Shown in pieces: positions 1 through 10,170 of a stretch of DNA of 64,000 bases. The notes under the pieces were generated by a model. It saw only the letters and a program-made list of their open reading frames with translations. It searched no databases and was not told the DNA's origin. The position numbers and the translations under genes are program-made. Source of the stretch: Pseudomonas sp. StFLB209 (GTDB lineage Bacteria > Pseudomonadota > Gammaproteobacteria > Pseudomonadales > Pseudomonadaceae); the NCBI RefSeq assembly GCF_000829415.1, contig NZ_AP014637.1, forward strand, positions 248,001 to 312,000, read 5' to 3'. Each line of letters begins with the position of its first letter. Within the stretch, counting starts at the first letter, position 1.

Positions 1-552
<552 letters not shown>

Positions 553-728
553 GGGAGGTTGCCGGAACAACGATATGGACGTCTCCCCCTGTGGGCGTCT
601 GTAAAACACATTGTGGCCAGCAGGCATATTCAGACCGGTCTGGCCCCGTGCCACGCCCCACACGGGATACAACAACGCCGCCTGAACACAAGGACGGCAT
701 TTATTCCCACGCGACACAGGCCTGATCT

Positions 729-1385
729 ATGCCTTGCCGAATTTTGCTCGCTGATGACTACCCACTGTTTCGGGCCGGTATCCGGGCGCTGCTGGAAAAA
801 CAACACGACTACGAGATCGTCGGTGAGACCGGCGATACGTTGAGCACTGTAGAACTGGCCGTGGTGCTGGCCCCGGAAATCGTCATGCTGGACATGTCCA
901 TAGAACGCACGGCCAGTGTGCACACACTCGAAGAACTGGCGCTGCATGCGCCGGCCTGCAAGGTTTTGATGCTGTCGATGCACACGGACTCGGAGTTCGT
1001 CATGAAATGCCTGCAACTGGGCGCCCATGGTTATCTGCTCAAGAGTGCCAGTGTGCTGGAACTGGAGCTGGCGCTGCAGTCGTTGCGCAGCGGCGGGCAG
1101 TATCTGTCGTCGGCAGTGGTGCCGATGGTGGTCAGCCAGGCGGTGAAAAAGACCCTGGTGCAGCCGACCCGCAGCAGTAATGTGGCGCTGACCGAACGCC
1201 AGCTGGAGATCCTGCGCCTGATCGCCCGTGGCGAGTCGACACGCTCGATTGCCGGCGGCCTGGGGTTGTCGGTCAAGACCGTCGAGGCCCATCGCTCGCA
1301 GGTCATGCATCGCCTGGGCATTCACGATATCGCCAGCCTGGTGTTGTTCGCGGTACGTGAAGGGATTATCGAAGTCAATGACTGA
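729..1385 (+). CDS. NarL/FixJ-family response regulator (receiver + LuxR HTH)
   Basis: A 218-residue two-domain DNA-binding response regulator. The receiver spans about residues 3-120, with the acidic pair D9-D10, the likely phosphoacceptor D55 (MLDMS) and the conserved lysine K105 (YLLKSAS). The C-terminal LuxR-type helix-turn-helix (about 150-212) has the typical LTERQLEILRLIARGES and LSVKTVEAHRSQVMHRLG pattern. No histidine kinase lies beside it on the right. The CheB-type gene upstream suggests a larger signalling locus to the left. An OprD porin follows 100 bp downstream on the same strand, but co-regulation is not shown. The family is certain; the target genes are unknown. Confidence 0.92.
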   Translation: MPCRILLADDYPLFRAGIRALLEKQHDYEIVGETGDTLSTVELAVVLAPEIVMLDMSIERTASVHTLEELALHAPACKVLMLSMHTDSEFVMKCLQLGAHGYLLKSASVLELELALQSLRSGGQYLSSAVVPMVVSQAVKKTLVQPTRSSNVALTERQLEILRLIARGESTRSIAGGLGLSVKTVEAHRSQVMHRLGIHDIASLVLFAVREGIIEVND

Positions 1386-1485
1386 GCGTTTTCAGGCTCA
1401 GCTAAAAACCGGACACGACACATCTGCTCAAGCCATGCCTGGTCAGCCGGGTCAAAGTTAGCGCTTTGATTCAGAGGCATCAGGC

Positions 1486-2796
1486 ATGCGCGGTTTGGTT
1501 CTGTTCAACGGGCTACTACTTACCGCCCTGGCTCATGGCGCGCAGGCTCAGGACAACAGCTTTTGGCAGGACGCCCAGGCTGGCGTACTGGCACGTAATT
1601 ACTTCCTGCACAACGACTACCGTAACGACCGGGTTCGCGAGCAGAACTACAGCCAGGAGTGGGCGCAGGGGTTTATCGGCCACTTCAATTCCGGCTTTAC
1701 CTCAGGCAACGTGGGCCTGGGAATCGATGCGCATGGTTTTTTCGGTCTGCGCCTGGACAGTGGTCGCGGCACGGCGGGTACCGGCCTGCTGCCGCTGGAC
1801 AGCGATGGCCGCGCCGAACCGGATTACTCCTCGGCAGGCGCGGCACTGAAGCTGCGCCTGGGCGCCACGCAGTTGCGGGTGGGCGAGATGGAGGTCGAGA
1901 CGCCAGTGTTCGACACCGCCGACAAGCGCCTGCAACCGGAGTACGCCACTGGCTGGTTGCTCGACAGCCTTGACGTGCCGGGCGTGCGCCTGGTGGCCGG
2001 GCGCTTTACCGCGTTCAAGAACCAGAACCAGTCCACCGGCCGTGGTGATCTGGAGGGCTACGGCGCCAGCACCGCCGGACAGAGCATCAGCCTGGCCGGG
2101 ATTGAAAGCCGCAGTGACCAGGCGCTGGGCGGTGCGTTGTATATCGGAGAGTTGAGCGACACCTGGCGGCAGTATTACGGCAACCTGCATGGCGGTCATC
2201 TGCTGGGTCCCCAGACGCGGTTTGACTGGGATGCCAACCTGTATCGCACACTGGACAGTGGTCAGGCGAGTGCCGGTGCGATTGCCAATACGGCGGCCAG
2301 CCTGCTGCTGAAACTGACCCATGCCCGGCAGGCTTTCAGTTTCGGTTACCAGAAGATCCATGGTGATACGCCGTTCGACTTTGTCGGCGGTGATTCGATC
2401 TATCTGGCCAACTCGATCAAGTACAACGACTTCAATGGCCCTGGCGAGCAGTCCTTTCAGGCGCGTTATGACCTGGATCTGGGTGATGTGTTTTCGGGTT
2501 TGAGTTTTATGGGCCGCTATGTGCGCGGCAGTGGTATCGATGGCACCGATGCGCCACGCGGTGGTGCGTACAACCGGTTTGCTGGCGCTGAGGATCGCTA
2601 TGTGCCGTTGCAAGGCAAAGGTGGCAGGCATTGGGAACGCGACCTGACTCTGGCCTACAAGGTCCCGGCAGGCGCCTTGCAGGGGCTGTCGGTGGAGTTG
2701 TCGTATGTGACCCATCGGGGCAATGCGGCGCAGGGTAATAACGATCTGGATCGGCTGTATGTGGTTGTGCAGTATCCGTTGGATATCTTGCGTTGA
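1486..2796 (+). CDS. OprD-family outer-membrane porin
   Basis: A 436-residue outer-membrane channel of the Pseudomonas OprD/OpdX family, which takes up small nutrients such as amino acids or carboxylates. Residues 1-21 form a Sec signal peptide ending HGAQA. The mature start (WQDAQAGVLARNYFLHNDYR) is the hallmark OprD N-terminus, and alternating amphipathic strands typical of an 18-stranded barrel run through to the end. The family's C-terminal region (YVTHRGNA, DLDRLYVVVQYPLDIL) is present. Length is normal for the family (420-450). The substrate cannot be assigned from sequence alone. The intergenic region to the right carries REP-like repeats rather than a clear terminator. Confidence 0.93.
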   Translation: MRGLVLFNGLLLTALAHGAQAQDNSFWQDAQAGVLARNYFLHNDYRNDRVREQNYSQEWAQGFIGHFNSGFTSGNVGLGIDAHGFFGLRLDSGRGTAGTGLLPLDSDGRAEPDYSSAGAALKLRLGATQLRVGEMEVETPVFDTADKRLQPEYATGWLLDSLDVPGVRLVAGRFTAFKNQNQSTGRGDLEGYGASTAGQSISLAGIESRSDQALGGALYIGELSDTWRQYYGNLHGGHLLGPQTRFDWDANLYRTLDSGQASAGAIANTAASLLLKLTHARQAFSFGYQKIHGDTPFDFVGGDSIYLANSIKYNDFNGPGEQSFQARYDLDLGDVFSGLSFMGRYVRGSGIDGTDAPRGGAYNRFAGAEDRYVPLQGKGGRHWERDLTLAYKVPAGALQGLSVELSYVTHRGNAAQGNNDLDRLYVVVQYPLDILR

Positions 2797-3139
2797 GCAG
2801 GAGCGGCCGTGCAACGATCCGCTTTAGCCGCAATACTGTTGATCGATTGTGGTTGCAGGAGATGGGCTGATCATACATTCACTTAGGCACTGTGTGCCCC
2901 CGGTGGGAGCGACCTTGGTCTGGGTGGCACTCCGACGAAGAGGCCAGTAAAAGCACTACATCTGCTGCGAATGTGCCGCCGTCTTCGCTAGCAACCGGAG
3001 CGCCGGCCGACAGCTCCCACCGGTCTAATTGAGCAGGAGCAGCCGGGCCGGTAAAACCGGTCCATCTGCTCGTTATGCACGACTGCATTCGCCAGCAGAG
3101 CTGGCTCCCACAAAGACCGCATCGACCTTAAATGATCAG
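2797..3139. repeat. Intergenic region with REP-like repeats
   Basis: This 343-bp gap separates the convergent OprD and LysR genes and I see no convincing gene in it. It holds a REP-type module at 3089-3112 (TCGCCAGCAGAGCTGGCTCC plus CACA; the reverse complement reads TGTGGGAGCCAGCTCTGCTG). A second repeated stretch at 2883-2928 (TTAGGCACTG...GGTGGGAGCGACC) recurs with small changes at 10187-10231. Such repeats are typical of Pseudomonas intergenic space. Confidence 0.6.
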
Positions 3140-4045
3140 CTACGGCCGATCCCCGGTTTCGATACTGCCTTGCAAGCGCTCCTTGAGAAACTCGATAAAC
3201 GCCTGCACCGGCCGGGAAGTCTGGCGGTGTTGCGGGTAGACCGCCGAGAGGGTCAGCGGTGGCGGGCACAAGTCGTCGAGGACCCGCACCAGGCTGCCGC
3301 TGCGCAGTGCCGCGCCAACGATGAAGGTCGGCAGGTAGGTGATGCCCAGCCCGGCAATCGCCGCGTCGCGCAGCAGGTCACCGTTGTTGACCCGCATGCG
3401 GCCGGTGACGTTGATCAGCGTCGGTTTGCCCGGCCCGTCGAAGCGCCATTGCACCTGGCGGCTGTGGCCATAGGGCAGGCAGTCATGCTCGTGCAGTTGT
3501 TCCGGTGCGGTCGGGTGGCCGCGTTCGGCCAGGTACACGGGGCTGGCGCAATACACCCGTTCGATACTCGCGATACGTCGGGCCACCAGCGACGAATCTT
3601 CCAGGGTGCCGATACGCAGCACCAGGTCGTAGCCTTCGCTGATCAGGTCCACCGGCCGGTCGCTGAGGTCCACTTCGATGCTCACGTCCTTGTAGCGTTG
3701 CAGGAACAACGGCACCAGGCAGCCAAGGTGGGCGATGGCGAATGACAGCGGTGCACTGACCCGGATAGTGCCGCGCGGTTCGTTGTTCTGGCCGGCGATG
3801 CCCTGTTCGACCTGCTCCACTTCACTGAGCAGGCGCAGCGATGATTCGTAGTAACTCTGCCCCAGTGGCGTGACGTCCAGGCGCCGGGTCGAACGGTTCA
3901 GCAAGCGGACCCCGAGGCGTTCTTCAAGCTGCATCAGGCGCCTGCTGACGAACTGCTTGGACAGGCCGAGTTTGTCGGACGCCGCCGTGAAACTGCCCGA
4001 TTCCATGACCTGGCAAAAGATACGCATGTCTTCAAACGGGTTCAT
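3140..4045 (-). CDS. LysR-family transcriptional regulator
   Basis: A 301-residue LysR-type regulator. The start at 4045 (MNPFEDMRIF) is preferred to the longer frame because the LysR N-terminal helix-turn-helix begins there and GGAAGAG lies upstream. Residues 1-60 form the winged helix (SFTAASDKLGLSKQFVSRR, then LEERLGVRLLNRSTRR), and the rest is the effector-binding domain. It reads away from the esterase gene at 4203 across a 157-bp gap, the classic LysR-target layout, so regulation of the esterase is a reasonable inference. The inducer is unknown. Confidence 0.9.
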   Translation of the reverse strand: MNPFEDMRIFCQVMESGSFTAASDKLGLSKQFVSRRLMQLEERLGVRLLNRSTRRLDVTPLGQSYYESSLRLLSEVEQVEQGIAGQNNEPRGTIRVSAPLSFAIAHLGCLVPLFLQRYKDVSIEVDLSDRPVDLISEGYDLVLRIGTLEDSSLVARRIASIERVYCASPVYLAERGHPTAPEQLHEHDCLPYGHSRQVQWRFDGPGKPTLINVTGRMRVNNGDLLRDAAIAGLGITYLPTFIVGAALRSGSLVRVLDDLCPPPLTLSAVYPQHRQTSRPVQAFIEFLKERLQGSIETGDRP

Positions 4046-4202
4046 TGTCTCTTCCAGATTGACAGTTAAACGCCTTATACCCGCTTTTTCCGGTTTCGAC
4101 AGCAAATTAATCTGTGTCCACGGTGCAGCTGAGGCCAGACGCCATCAGCCACACCGATTTTTCTACCTGATAACCCAACTCTGAATACCCAAGGACACTT
4201 TC

Positions 4203-5222
4203 ATGAAATCGATCAAGATCAGCCTCGTTGCCAGCCTGCTCGCCCTGTCGGTCAACAGCGCTTTCGCCGCTGGCAGCCCAGGCGTTGAACACGATACTCA
4301 GGCGTTTCTCGAAGCCCTCGCCGCCGGCGGTGGCAAGCCGCTTGAGCAACTGAGCCCCAAGGATGCCCGTGCGGTGCTGACCGGCGCCCAGGCCTCGGTG
4401 AAGGTTGATCTGTCGGGCGTTGAAGTGACGCCGCGGACCATCACGGTTGACGGTCAGGCGATCAACCTGCAGATCGTCCGCCCGGCCAAGGTCAAGGGTG
4501 ACTTGCCAGTGTTCATGTTCTTCCACGGCGGCGGCTGGGTGCTGGGCGACTTCCCGACCCACCAGCGGCTGATCCGCGACCTGGTGGTCGGCTCCGGCGC
4601 GGTGGCGGTGTATGTCGACTACACCCCGTCGCCTGAGGCTCAGTACCCGACCGCGATCAACCAGGCTTACGCCGCGACCCGCTGGGTGGCCGAGCATGGC
4701 AAGCAAATCGGCGTCGATGGCAAGCGCCTGGCAGTGGCTGGCAACAGTGTCGGCGGCAACATGGCCGCAGTGGTGGCGCTGATGGCCAAAGAACAGAAAG
4801 CCCCCGCACTGCGCTTCCAGTTGCTGCTGTGGCCGGTGACCGATGCCAACTTCGATAACGGCTCGTACAACCAGTTTGCCGAGGGCCACTTCCTGACCAA
4901 GGGCATGATGAAGTGGTTCTGGGACAACTACACCACCAACGCTGCCGAGCGCGCCCAGGTGCATGCCTCGCCGTTGCAGGCCAGCCCCGAGCAACTGCGC
5001 GGCCTGCCGCCAGCGCTGGTGCAGACCGCCGAGTTCGACGTGCTGCGTGACGAAGGCGAGGCTTACGCTCGCAAGCTTGATGCCGCCGGGGTGCCGGTCA
5101 CCGCAGTGCGCTACAACGGCATGATCCATGACTACGGCCTGCTCAACCCGTTGACCCACATCCCTGAAGTGCGCTCGGCCATGCGTCAGGCCGCCGGCGA
5201 ACTGAAAGCTCACCTGAACTGA
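4203..5222 (+). CDS. Exported alpha/beta hydrolase (HSL-family esterase)
   Basis: A 339-residue carboxylesterase of the hormone-sensitive-lipase group, predicted to be exported. Residues 1-22 are a Sec signal peptide ending NSAFA. The HGGGW oxyanion-hole motif is at 108-112, the nucleophile S182 lies in GNSVGG, and D279 (EFDVLRDE) and H309 (MIHDYGLL) complete the triad. The family hydrolyses short-chain acyl esters; the natural substrate is unknown. It is probably controlled by the divergent LysR gene. A strong intrinsic terminator follows the stop codon, so the gene is likely monocistronic. Confidence 0.9.
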   Translation: MKSIKISLVASLLALSVNSAFAAGSPGVEHDTQAFLEALAAGGGKPLEQLSPKDARAVLTGAQASVKVDLSGVEVTPRTITVDGQAINLQIVRPAKVKGDLPVFMFFHGGGWVLGDFPTHQRLIRDLVVGSGAVAVYVDYTPSPEAQYPTAINQAYAATRWVAEHGKQIGVDGKRLAVAGNSVGGNMAAVVALMAKEQKAPALRFQLLLWPVTDANFDNGSYNQFAEGHFLTKGMMKWFWDNYTTNAAERAQVHASPLQASPEQLRGLPPALVQTAEFDVLRDEGEAYARKLDAAGVPVTAVRYNGMIHDYGLLNPLTHIPEVRSAMRQAAGELKAHLN

Positions 5223-5230
5223 CCACTACC

Positions 5231-5269
5231 AGACCAGGCGCTGCCCTCACAGCGCCTGGTCTCTTTTTT
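5231..5269 (+). terminator. Rho-independent terminator after the esterase
   Basis: A perfect 13-bp inverted repeat, AGACCAGGCGCTG (5231-5243) and CAGCGCCTGGTCT (5250-5262), has a 6-nt loop and is followed by a run of six T (5264-5269). Confidence 0.92.
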
Positions 5270-5282
5270 CGGAGTCGCCACC

Positions 5283-6713
5283 ATGTCCTTCGTACTCAGC
5301 CATCCCCTGCTGTGGGGCGCCGTTATCCTGCTGGCCGATGTCTCGCTCTGGTATCTGGTGCCGCTGCATCTACGGGCCGCCCGGGTGGCCATGCGTCTGG
5401 CGCTGTTCGTGCTTTACACCAGCCTGTTGATCAACAGCGGCATCAGCCCGCTACTGGCGCCCAGCTGGCCTGACGACAGCGTGATGCAACTGGGCGCGAC
5501 GGCACTGGCGATTCTGTGGTGGCTGTTTGCGGCGCGGACCATGACCGTGCTGATCGGTCTGGCGCTGATGCGCCGGATCGGCCAGAGCGGCCGCTTGCTG
5601 CAGGACGTGTTCGGTGCGCTGATCTTCCTGGCCTGTGTGGTGGCCGCTGCCGGTTATGTGCTGGAGCTGCCGGTCAAGGGGTTGCTGGCGACTTCCGGGG
5701 CGATGGCGATCATCGTCGGTCTGGCCTTGCAGAGCACCCTGAGCGACGTATTCAGCGGCATCGTGCTCAACACCACCAAGCCCTATCAGGTGGATGACTG
5801 GGTGACCATCGACGGTGTGGAAGGCAAGGTGGTGGACGTCGACTGGCGCGCCACCCACTTGCAGACCAGCGCCGGTGCTACCGCCGTGGTCCCCAACTCG
5901 GTGGCGGCCAAGGCCAAAATCGTCAACCTCAGCCGGCCCAGCAACATGCACGGGGTGTCGATCAGCATTCAGGTGCCCAAGCATGTCCGCCCACGCCGGG
6001 TGCTCGACGCTCTGCAACGTGCCCTGCAAGGCAGCGACAGCCTGCTGCTGACTCCGGCGCCCAAAGCGGTGCTCAAGGAATCGGGCGAAACCATGGCCGA
6101 GTATGTGGCCAGCGGTTTCATCGCCGAACTGTCGCGCAAGGGTGAAGTACGCAACCAGTTGTTTGACCTGGCCCACCGGCACCTGGAAGCGGCCGGCATC
6201 ATCCGCCAGAGCGAGGGCAATGCGGTGCCGATTTCCCGGGCCAGGGCGCTGCTTGATGAGGTCAAGGTGTTCCGTTCACTGAGCGAGGAAGAACGCGATG
6301 CACTGGCCGAGGCCATGACCGCCGAGCAGTACGTCGCAGGCCAGGTGGTGCTGGATGTGAACGAGGTGTCCGAGTCGCTGTTTGTGATTGCCACAGGAGT
6401 GGTCAGTGCGGCGGTGCCCGATGGCGACAAACAGGTCGAAGCCGGGCGCATGGGGCCCAGCGAGATCATGGGTGAGCAGAGCGTGCTGGGCGATACCCCG
6501 TCCGAGGCCAGCTTCACCGCCATGACCTCAAGCATCATCTACCGCATCGACAAGGCCACCGCACGGGCCTGCCTGGAGAAATGCAAACAGGTCAACCGGG
6601 CCTTCAACAAGCTTCAGGCGGTGCGCCAGAACAACGCGCACAGTGTGTTACTGGCCCGCCCCGCACAAACCCGCAAAAACGGCTTCCTGAGTTGGTTGCA
6701 ACGCCGCAACTGA
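5283..6713 (+). CDS. MscS-family mechanosensitive channel with C-terminal cNMP-like domain
   Basis: A 476-residue inner-membrane protein. About five hydrophobic segments occupy residues 8-150. An MscS pore-lining and beta domain follows (GLALQSTLSDVFSGIVLNTTKPYQ region, then VDDWVTIDGVEGKVVDVDWR). The C-terminus (about 338-450) is a cyclic-nucleotide-binding fold (VFRSLSEEERDALAEAM ... ESLFVIATGVVS ... GEQSVLGD). MscS proteins release solutes on hypo-osmotic shock, and the fused domain suggests ligand modulation. The phosphate-binding cassette reads GEQSVLGDTPSEASFTA, without the usual Arg before the A-S/T pair, so canonical cAMP/cGMP binding is doubtful. GGAG lies 8 bp before the ATG. Confidence 0.88.
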   Translation: MSFVLSHPLLWGAVILLADVSLWYLVPLHLRAARVAMRLALFVLYTSLLINSGISPLLAPSWPDDSVMQLGATALAILWWLFAARTMTVLIGLALMRRIGQSGRLLQDVFGALIFLACVVAAAGYVLELPVKGLLATSGAMAIIVGLALQSTLSDVFSGIVLNTTKPYQVDDWVTIDGVEGKVVDVDWRATHLQTSAGATAVVPNSVAAKAKIVNLSRPSNMHGVSISIQVPKHVRPRRVLDALQRALQGSDSLLLTPAPKAVLKESGETMAEYVASGFIAELSRKGEVRNQLFDLAHRHLEAAGIIRQSEGNAVPISRARALLDEVKVFRSLSEEERDALAEAMTAEQYVAGQVVLDVNEVSESLFVIATGVVSAAVPDGDKQVEAGRMGPSEIMGEQSVLGDTPSEASFTAMTSSIIYRIDKATARACLEKCKQVNRAFNKLQAVRQNNAHSVLLARPAQTRKNGFLSWLQRRN

Positions 6714-6729
6714 TCCCGCCAATGCTCTA

Positions 6730-6752
6730 GCCCGCAGCCTTGCGGGCCGATT
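6730..6752 (+). terminator. Weak terminator-like hairpin after the MscS gene
   Basis: GCCCGCA (6730-6736) and TGCGGGC (6741-6747) form a 7-bp stem with a 4-nt loop. Only a short T run follows, so termination is likely but not strong. Confidence 0.5.
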
Positions 6753-6918
6753 TAAAAAGCAAAACGCCATCATCAGCGTTTGCAGAATTAACAACGATTA
6801 ACTCGTCAGCCACGTGTGTGCGACCAAGAATGGCGACCTCTGTGCAGACTTTTGCCCATGCAAAGTGCGGGTCCTGTTCAAGGCTCAAATGCCTCCCCGA
6901 GACTTACGGACAATTGCC

Positions 6919-7374
6919 ATGACTCAAGATTCCCGACCAACGCGCGTTCTTCCCTGTCAGATCTGTTTACGCCTGCACAGCCGCAAGCGCCCCGCGTCGG
7001 CAGACAGTGGTGGTTTGACACCCTGGCGCGAGAAGCTCGCCATGCAACTGATTCTGGACAACCTCAGTGAGAACATCGAAGTGACCGGGCTGGCCAAAGC
7101 CTGTGCGTTGTCACGCAGTTACTTCTCGCGGGCGTTCAAGGCCAGCACCGGCTTGTCACCTCAGGAATGGATCCGCGAACAGCGAATTCTGCGCGCCAAG
7201 TGCCTGATCGCCCATACCAGCATGAGCCTGACCCAGATCAGCCAGGAATGCGGGTTTTGCGATCAGTCACACTTTTCGCATATCTTCTCGCGCAGCGAAG
7301 GCATTACTCCGCTGACCTGGCGTGGCCATGCCTTGAAGAACCGTCATGATCACAGCTTGCGGATCGCCACCTGA
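6919..7374 (+). CDS. AraC-family regulator, HTH-only form
   Basis: A 151-residue protein that is little more than an AraC DNA-binding domain (about residues 40-140). It shows LAKACALSRSYFSRAFKAST in the first helix-turn-helix and ISQECGFCDQSHFSHIFSRS in the second. No ligand-binding domain is present, as in small MarA/SoxS-like proteins. A frame extending to 6814 exists, but the added segment is cysteine-rich and unlike the family, so the start at 6919 is favoured; its ribosome site is weak. ATTAAC occurs twice upstream (near 6785 and 6796). It ends 30 bp before the large ATPase regulator and may be co-transcribed with it. Confidence 0.82.
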   Translation: MTQDSRPTRVLPCQICLRLHSRKRPASADSGGLTPWREKLAMQLILDNLSENIEVTGLAKACALSRSYFSRAFKASTGLSPQEWIREQRILRAKCLIAHTSMSLTQISQECGFCDQSHFSHIFSRSEGITPLTWRGHALKNRHDHSLRIAT

Positions 7375-7404
7375 GACCATTCGCCCATGCCAAGGAGTGC
7401 GCTG

Positions 7405-10170
7405 ATGCCATCGACCCAGGAGCAGCCCCTGCAGTTAGGGCCCTTGCGCATCTACCCCGAACAACGCCTGGTGCTCGATGCCGACCAGCCGCTGCGCTTG
7501 TCTGGCCGGGCGCTGGACATTCTGCTGGTGCTGCTCGAACACCCCGGCGAAGTGGTCAGCCGTCAGACCCTGATGAGCCGGGTCTGGCCCACCAGCGTGG
7601 TCGAGGACAGCAACCTGCGCGTGCATATGGCAGCACTGCGCAAGGCACTTGGGGATGGCCAGGCCGGCCAGCGGTATATCGTCACCGTGGCCCAGCGCGG
7701 CTACAGCCTGGTCGCGCCGGTGGTGCGCCTGCAACAGCCCGCCCCCGGCCCGGACAGCGACACGCCGATTCATCTGAACCACAACCTGCCGGCGCGCCAG
7801 GCACGGATGATCGGCCGCCAGCCACTGGTCCAGGCCCTGGCGGTGAAGTTACAAAGCCAACGCCTGATCACCCTCACCGGCCCCGGCGGCATCGGCAAGA
7901 CCTCCGTGGCGTTGCACGTTGCACACTCGCTGGTCGGTGATTACCGCGACGGCATCCGCTGGCTGGACCTTGCCGCGCTCAGCGACCCATTGCTGGTCGC
8001 CGCACAACTGGCTGCGCTGCTCGATCAGGCCCCGGCCGACGGCGACGCACTGGGCCAGTTGTGCAACTGGTTACGCGACCGCCAACTGCTGCTGGTGATC
8101 GATAACTGCGAGCATCTGATCGATGCGATTGCCGTGCTTTGCGAGCGGCTTCTGCGCAGCGCACCGCAGGTTCATATTCTCACCACCAGCCGCGAGAGCC
8201 TGCGCGCCGAGGGCGAAGTCATTCAGCGCCTCAATGCCTTGGCCTGCCCGCCTACCGAATTGACCAGCCAGGTCGAAGCCATGGGCTTTGCCGCCTTGCA
8301 GTTGTTCGTCGAGCGCGCCATGCACAGCCAGGCGCATTTCGACCTGAGCCCGGCCAGCCTGGCGCTGGCCAGTGACATCTGTCGCCGCCTGGAGGGCATT
8401 CCGCTGGCCATCGAACTGGCCGCCGCGCAACTGGCCAGCCTGAGCCTGGAAGACCTGCAGACCCAACTGCAGGACAGTGTGGGATTGAGCATCACCGCTC
8501 ACCCGGACAGCACTGGCCGTCATCAGACCCTGCTGGCGACCCTGGACTGGAGCTTTAACCTGCTCGAACCGGCCGAGCAGCTCTGCCTGTGCCGGCTGGC
8601 CGTGTTCAAGAGCCGCTTCAGCCTGGAGTCGGCGCTGGCAGTGGCCGGCGACCCGGCGCTGTCGGCGGCGCTGCTGTGCAATACCATCAGCCAGTTGGCC
8701 AACAAATCGCTGCTGAGCGTCGAGGCCGGTGATGAAACGGTGTTCTACCGCCTGCTCGACACCACCCGCCATTACGCGCTGGCCAAGCTGCGCCAGCGCA
8801 ACGAACTGCCCGAGACCCTCAAACGCCATGCCGAACACTGCCTGGCGCTGATGCAGCAGGCACGCCACGACTGGCACAACCTGCCTACCCGGCAATGGAT
8901 GCAACGCTACACCCGCAGCCTGGAAGACATTCGCGAGGTGCTCGACTGGGGTTTGAATGGCGAGGGTCCGCAGGCCCTGGCGATTTCGCTGGTCGCGCAC
9001 TCGGCGCCGCTGTGGCAGGAACTGTCGCTGCTCAAGGAGCACGGTGTGTACGTGCGCAAGGCCTTGCAAGCGCTGCAACACAGTGACCAGCCATGCCCGC
9101 CACTGGAATTGCAACTGCGCCTGGCGCTGGGCAACTACAGCTACCACAGCCGCGGCGCCAGTCTTGAAACCGTCGACGCCTTCAATGAAGCAAGACGCCT
9201 GGCCGATCAGGCCGGTGACGCCGACGGCCGGTTACGTGCGGTGTCCGGGCTCACGGCGGTCAATCTGTGCGGCGGTGATTATCAGGCGGCGGTGTTGCAG
9301 AGCCAGCAGTTCGAGCAATTGGGTGACGCGCCGATCACCGACCTCAGCGCCCTGCGTCTGCAAGTATTGGCCCTGCACTACAGCGGTCAGCAGACCCAGG
9401 CACGCCAGTGCGCCGAGCAAGCCCTGCAGCGCCTGAGTCACAGCGGACACTTGAACCGCTTCAGCCATGGCTTTGGCATTCAGTACGATCAAAGTGTGGC
9501 GGCGCTGACGATTCTGGCGCGAATTCTCTGGCTGCAAGGCAGGCCCGCCGAAGCCCGGCGTACCGCAAACCAGGCACTGGAGATTGCTCTGCAGATCGAC
9601 CACGGCCTGTCGATCTGCTACACCCTGGCCCTGGCCGGCTGCCCGATTGCCCTGGCCGAAGGACAAACTCAACTGGCCCACCAACGGGTCCGGCAACTGC
9701 ATGCTCATGCCCACAAGCATTCGGTGTTGTTGTTCTACACCTGGGCCCAGCATTACGCCCGCCTGCTCGACTTGCCCGTGCAACCGGCCAGCCCGGCCAG
9801 CGGCCTGTTGCGCGACATTCTGCTGAGCCTGCGCGGCGGCACGGTGGACGCCCGGCAACTGGAACGTGCGCGCAGCGGCGAAGCGGGTTGGTGCGCAGCT
9901 GAAATACTGCGTTGTCATGCCCAGCAGCAACCGGATGAAATCGCTCAGGATCAACTGCAACAGGCGCTGGACCTCGCCCGCCAGCAAGGCGCTGTGCTTT
10001 GGGAGCTGCGCTGCGCGCTGAGCCTGGCACGGTTATGGTTGCGCCAGCAGCGCCCTGCCCAGGCCGCAGAGGTGCTGCAACAGGTGCTCAATAGCGGCGA
10101 GGCCGATTGCGATCTGGCCGAACAGCGGCTGGTCACAAGCCTGCTGCACAGTTTGCAGGAGCCGCTTTAG
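7405..10170 (+). CDS. OmpR-type winged-helix regulator fused to an NB-ARC-like ATPase and helical repeats
   Basis: A large signal-sensing transcription regulator of 921 residues. The start at 7405 is chosen because AAGGAG lies 8 bp upstream; an ATG at 7387 overlaps that site. Residues 10-105 are an OmpR-type winged helix (LSGRALDILLVLLEHPGEVVS ... AQRGYSLV). A STAND-type ATPase follows with Walker A GPGGIGKT near 159-166 and Walker B LLLVIDNCEH. The second half is TPR-like, with repeated Ala/Leu-rich helices. There is no receiver domain, so this is a one-component regulator. It is convergent with a shorter paralogue at 10236-11708. The signal and targets are unknown. Confidence 0.85.
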   Translation: MPSTQEQPLQLGPLRIYPEQRLVLDADQPLRLSGRALDILLVLLEHPGEVVSRQTLMSRVWPTSVVEDSNLRVHMAALRKALGDGQAGQRYIVTVAQRGYSLVAPVVRLQQPAPGPDSDTPIHLNHNLPARQARMIGRQPLVQALAVKLQSQRLITLTGPGGIGKTSVALHVAHSLVGDYRDGIRWLDLAALSDPLLVAAQLAALLDQAPADGDALGQLCNWLRDRQLLLVIDNCEHLIDAIAVLCERLLRSAPQVHILTTSRESLRAEGEVIQRLNALACPPTELTSQVEAMGFAALQLFVERAMHSQAHFDLSPASLALASDICRRLEGIPLAIELAAAQLASLSLEDLQTQLQDSVGLSITAHPDSTGRHQTLLATLDWSFNLLEPAEQLCLCRLAVFKSRFSLESALAVAGDPALSAALLCNTISQLANKSLLSVEAGDETVFYRLLDTTRHYALAKLRQRNELPETLKRHAEHCLALMQQARHDWHNLPTRQWMQRYTRSLEDIREVLDWGLNGEGPQALAISLVAHSAPLWQELSLLKEHGVYVRKALQALQHSDQPCPPLELQLRLALGNYSYHSRGASLETVDAFNEARRLADQAGDADGRLRAVSGLTAVNLCGGDYQAAVLQSQQFEQLGDAPITDLSALRLQVLALHYSGQQTQARQCAEQALQRLSHSGHLNRFSHGFGIQYDQSVAALTILARILWLQGRPAEARRTANQALEIALQIDHGLSICYTLALAGCPIALAEGQTQLAHQRVRQLHAHAHKHSVLLFYTWAQHYARLLDLPVQPASPASGLLRDILLSLRGGTVDARQLERARSGEAGWCAAEILRCHAQQQPDEIAQDQLQQALDLARQQGAVLWELRCALSLARLWLRQQRPAQAAEVLQQVLNSGEADCDLAEQRLVTSLLHSLQEPL

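Noticed and set aside
1702..2814. 370-codon minus-strand frame opposite the OprD porin
   Set aside because: Antisense shadow of a clear OprD gene, with low-complexity Gln/Arg content.
4107..5213. 368-codon minus-strand frame opposite the esterase
   Set aside because: Antisense to a gene with a complete catalytic triad; no motifs of its own.
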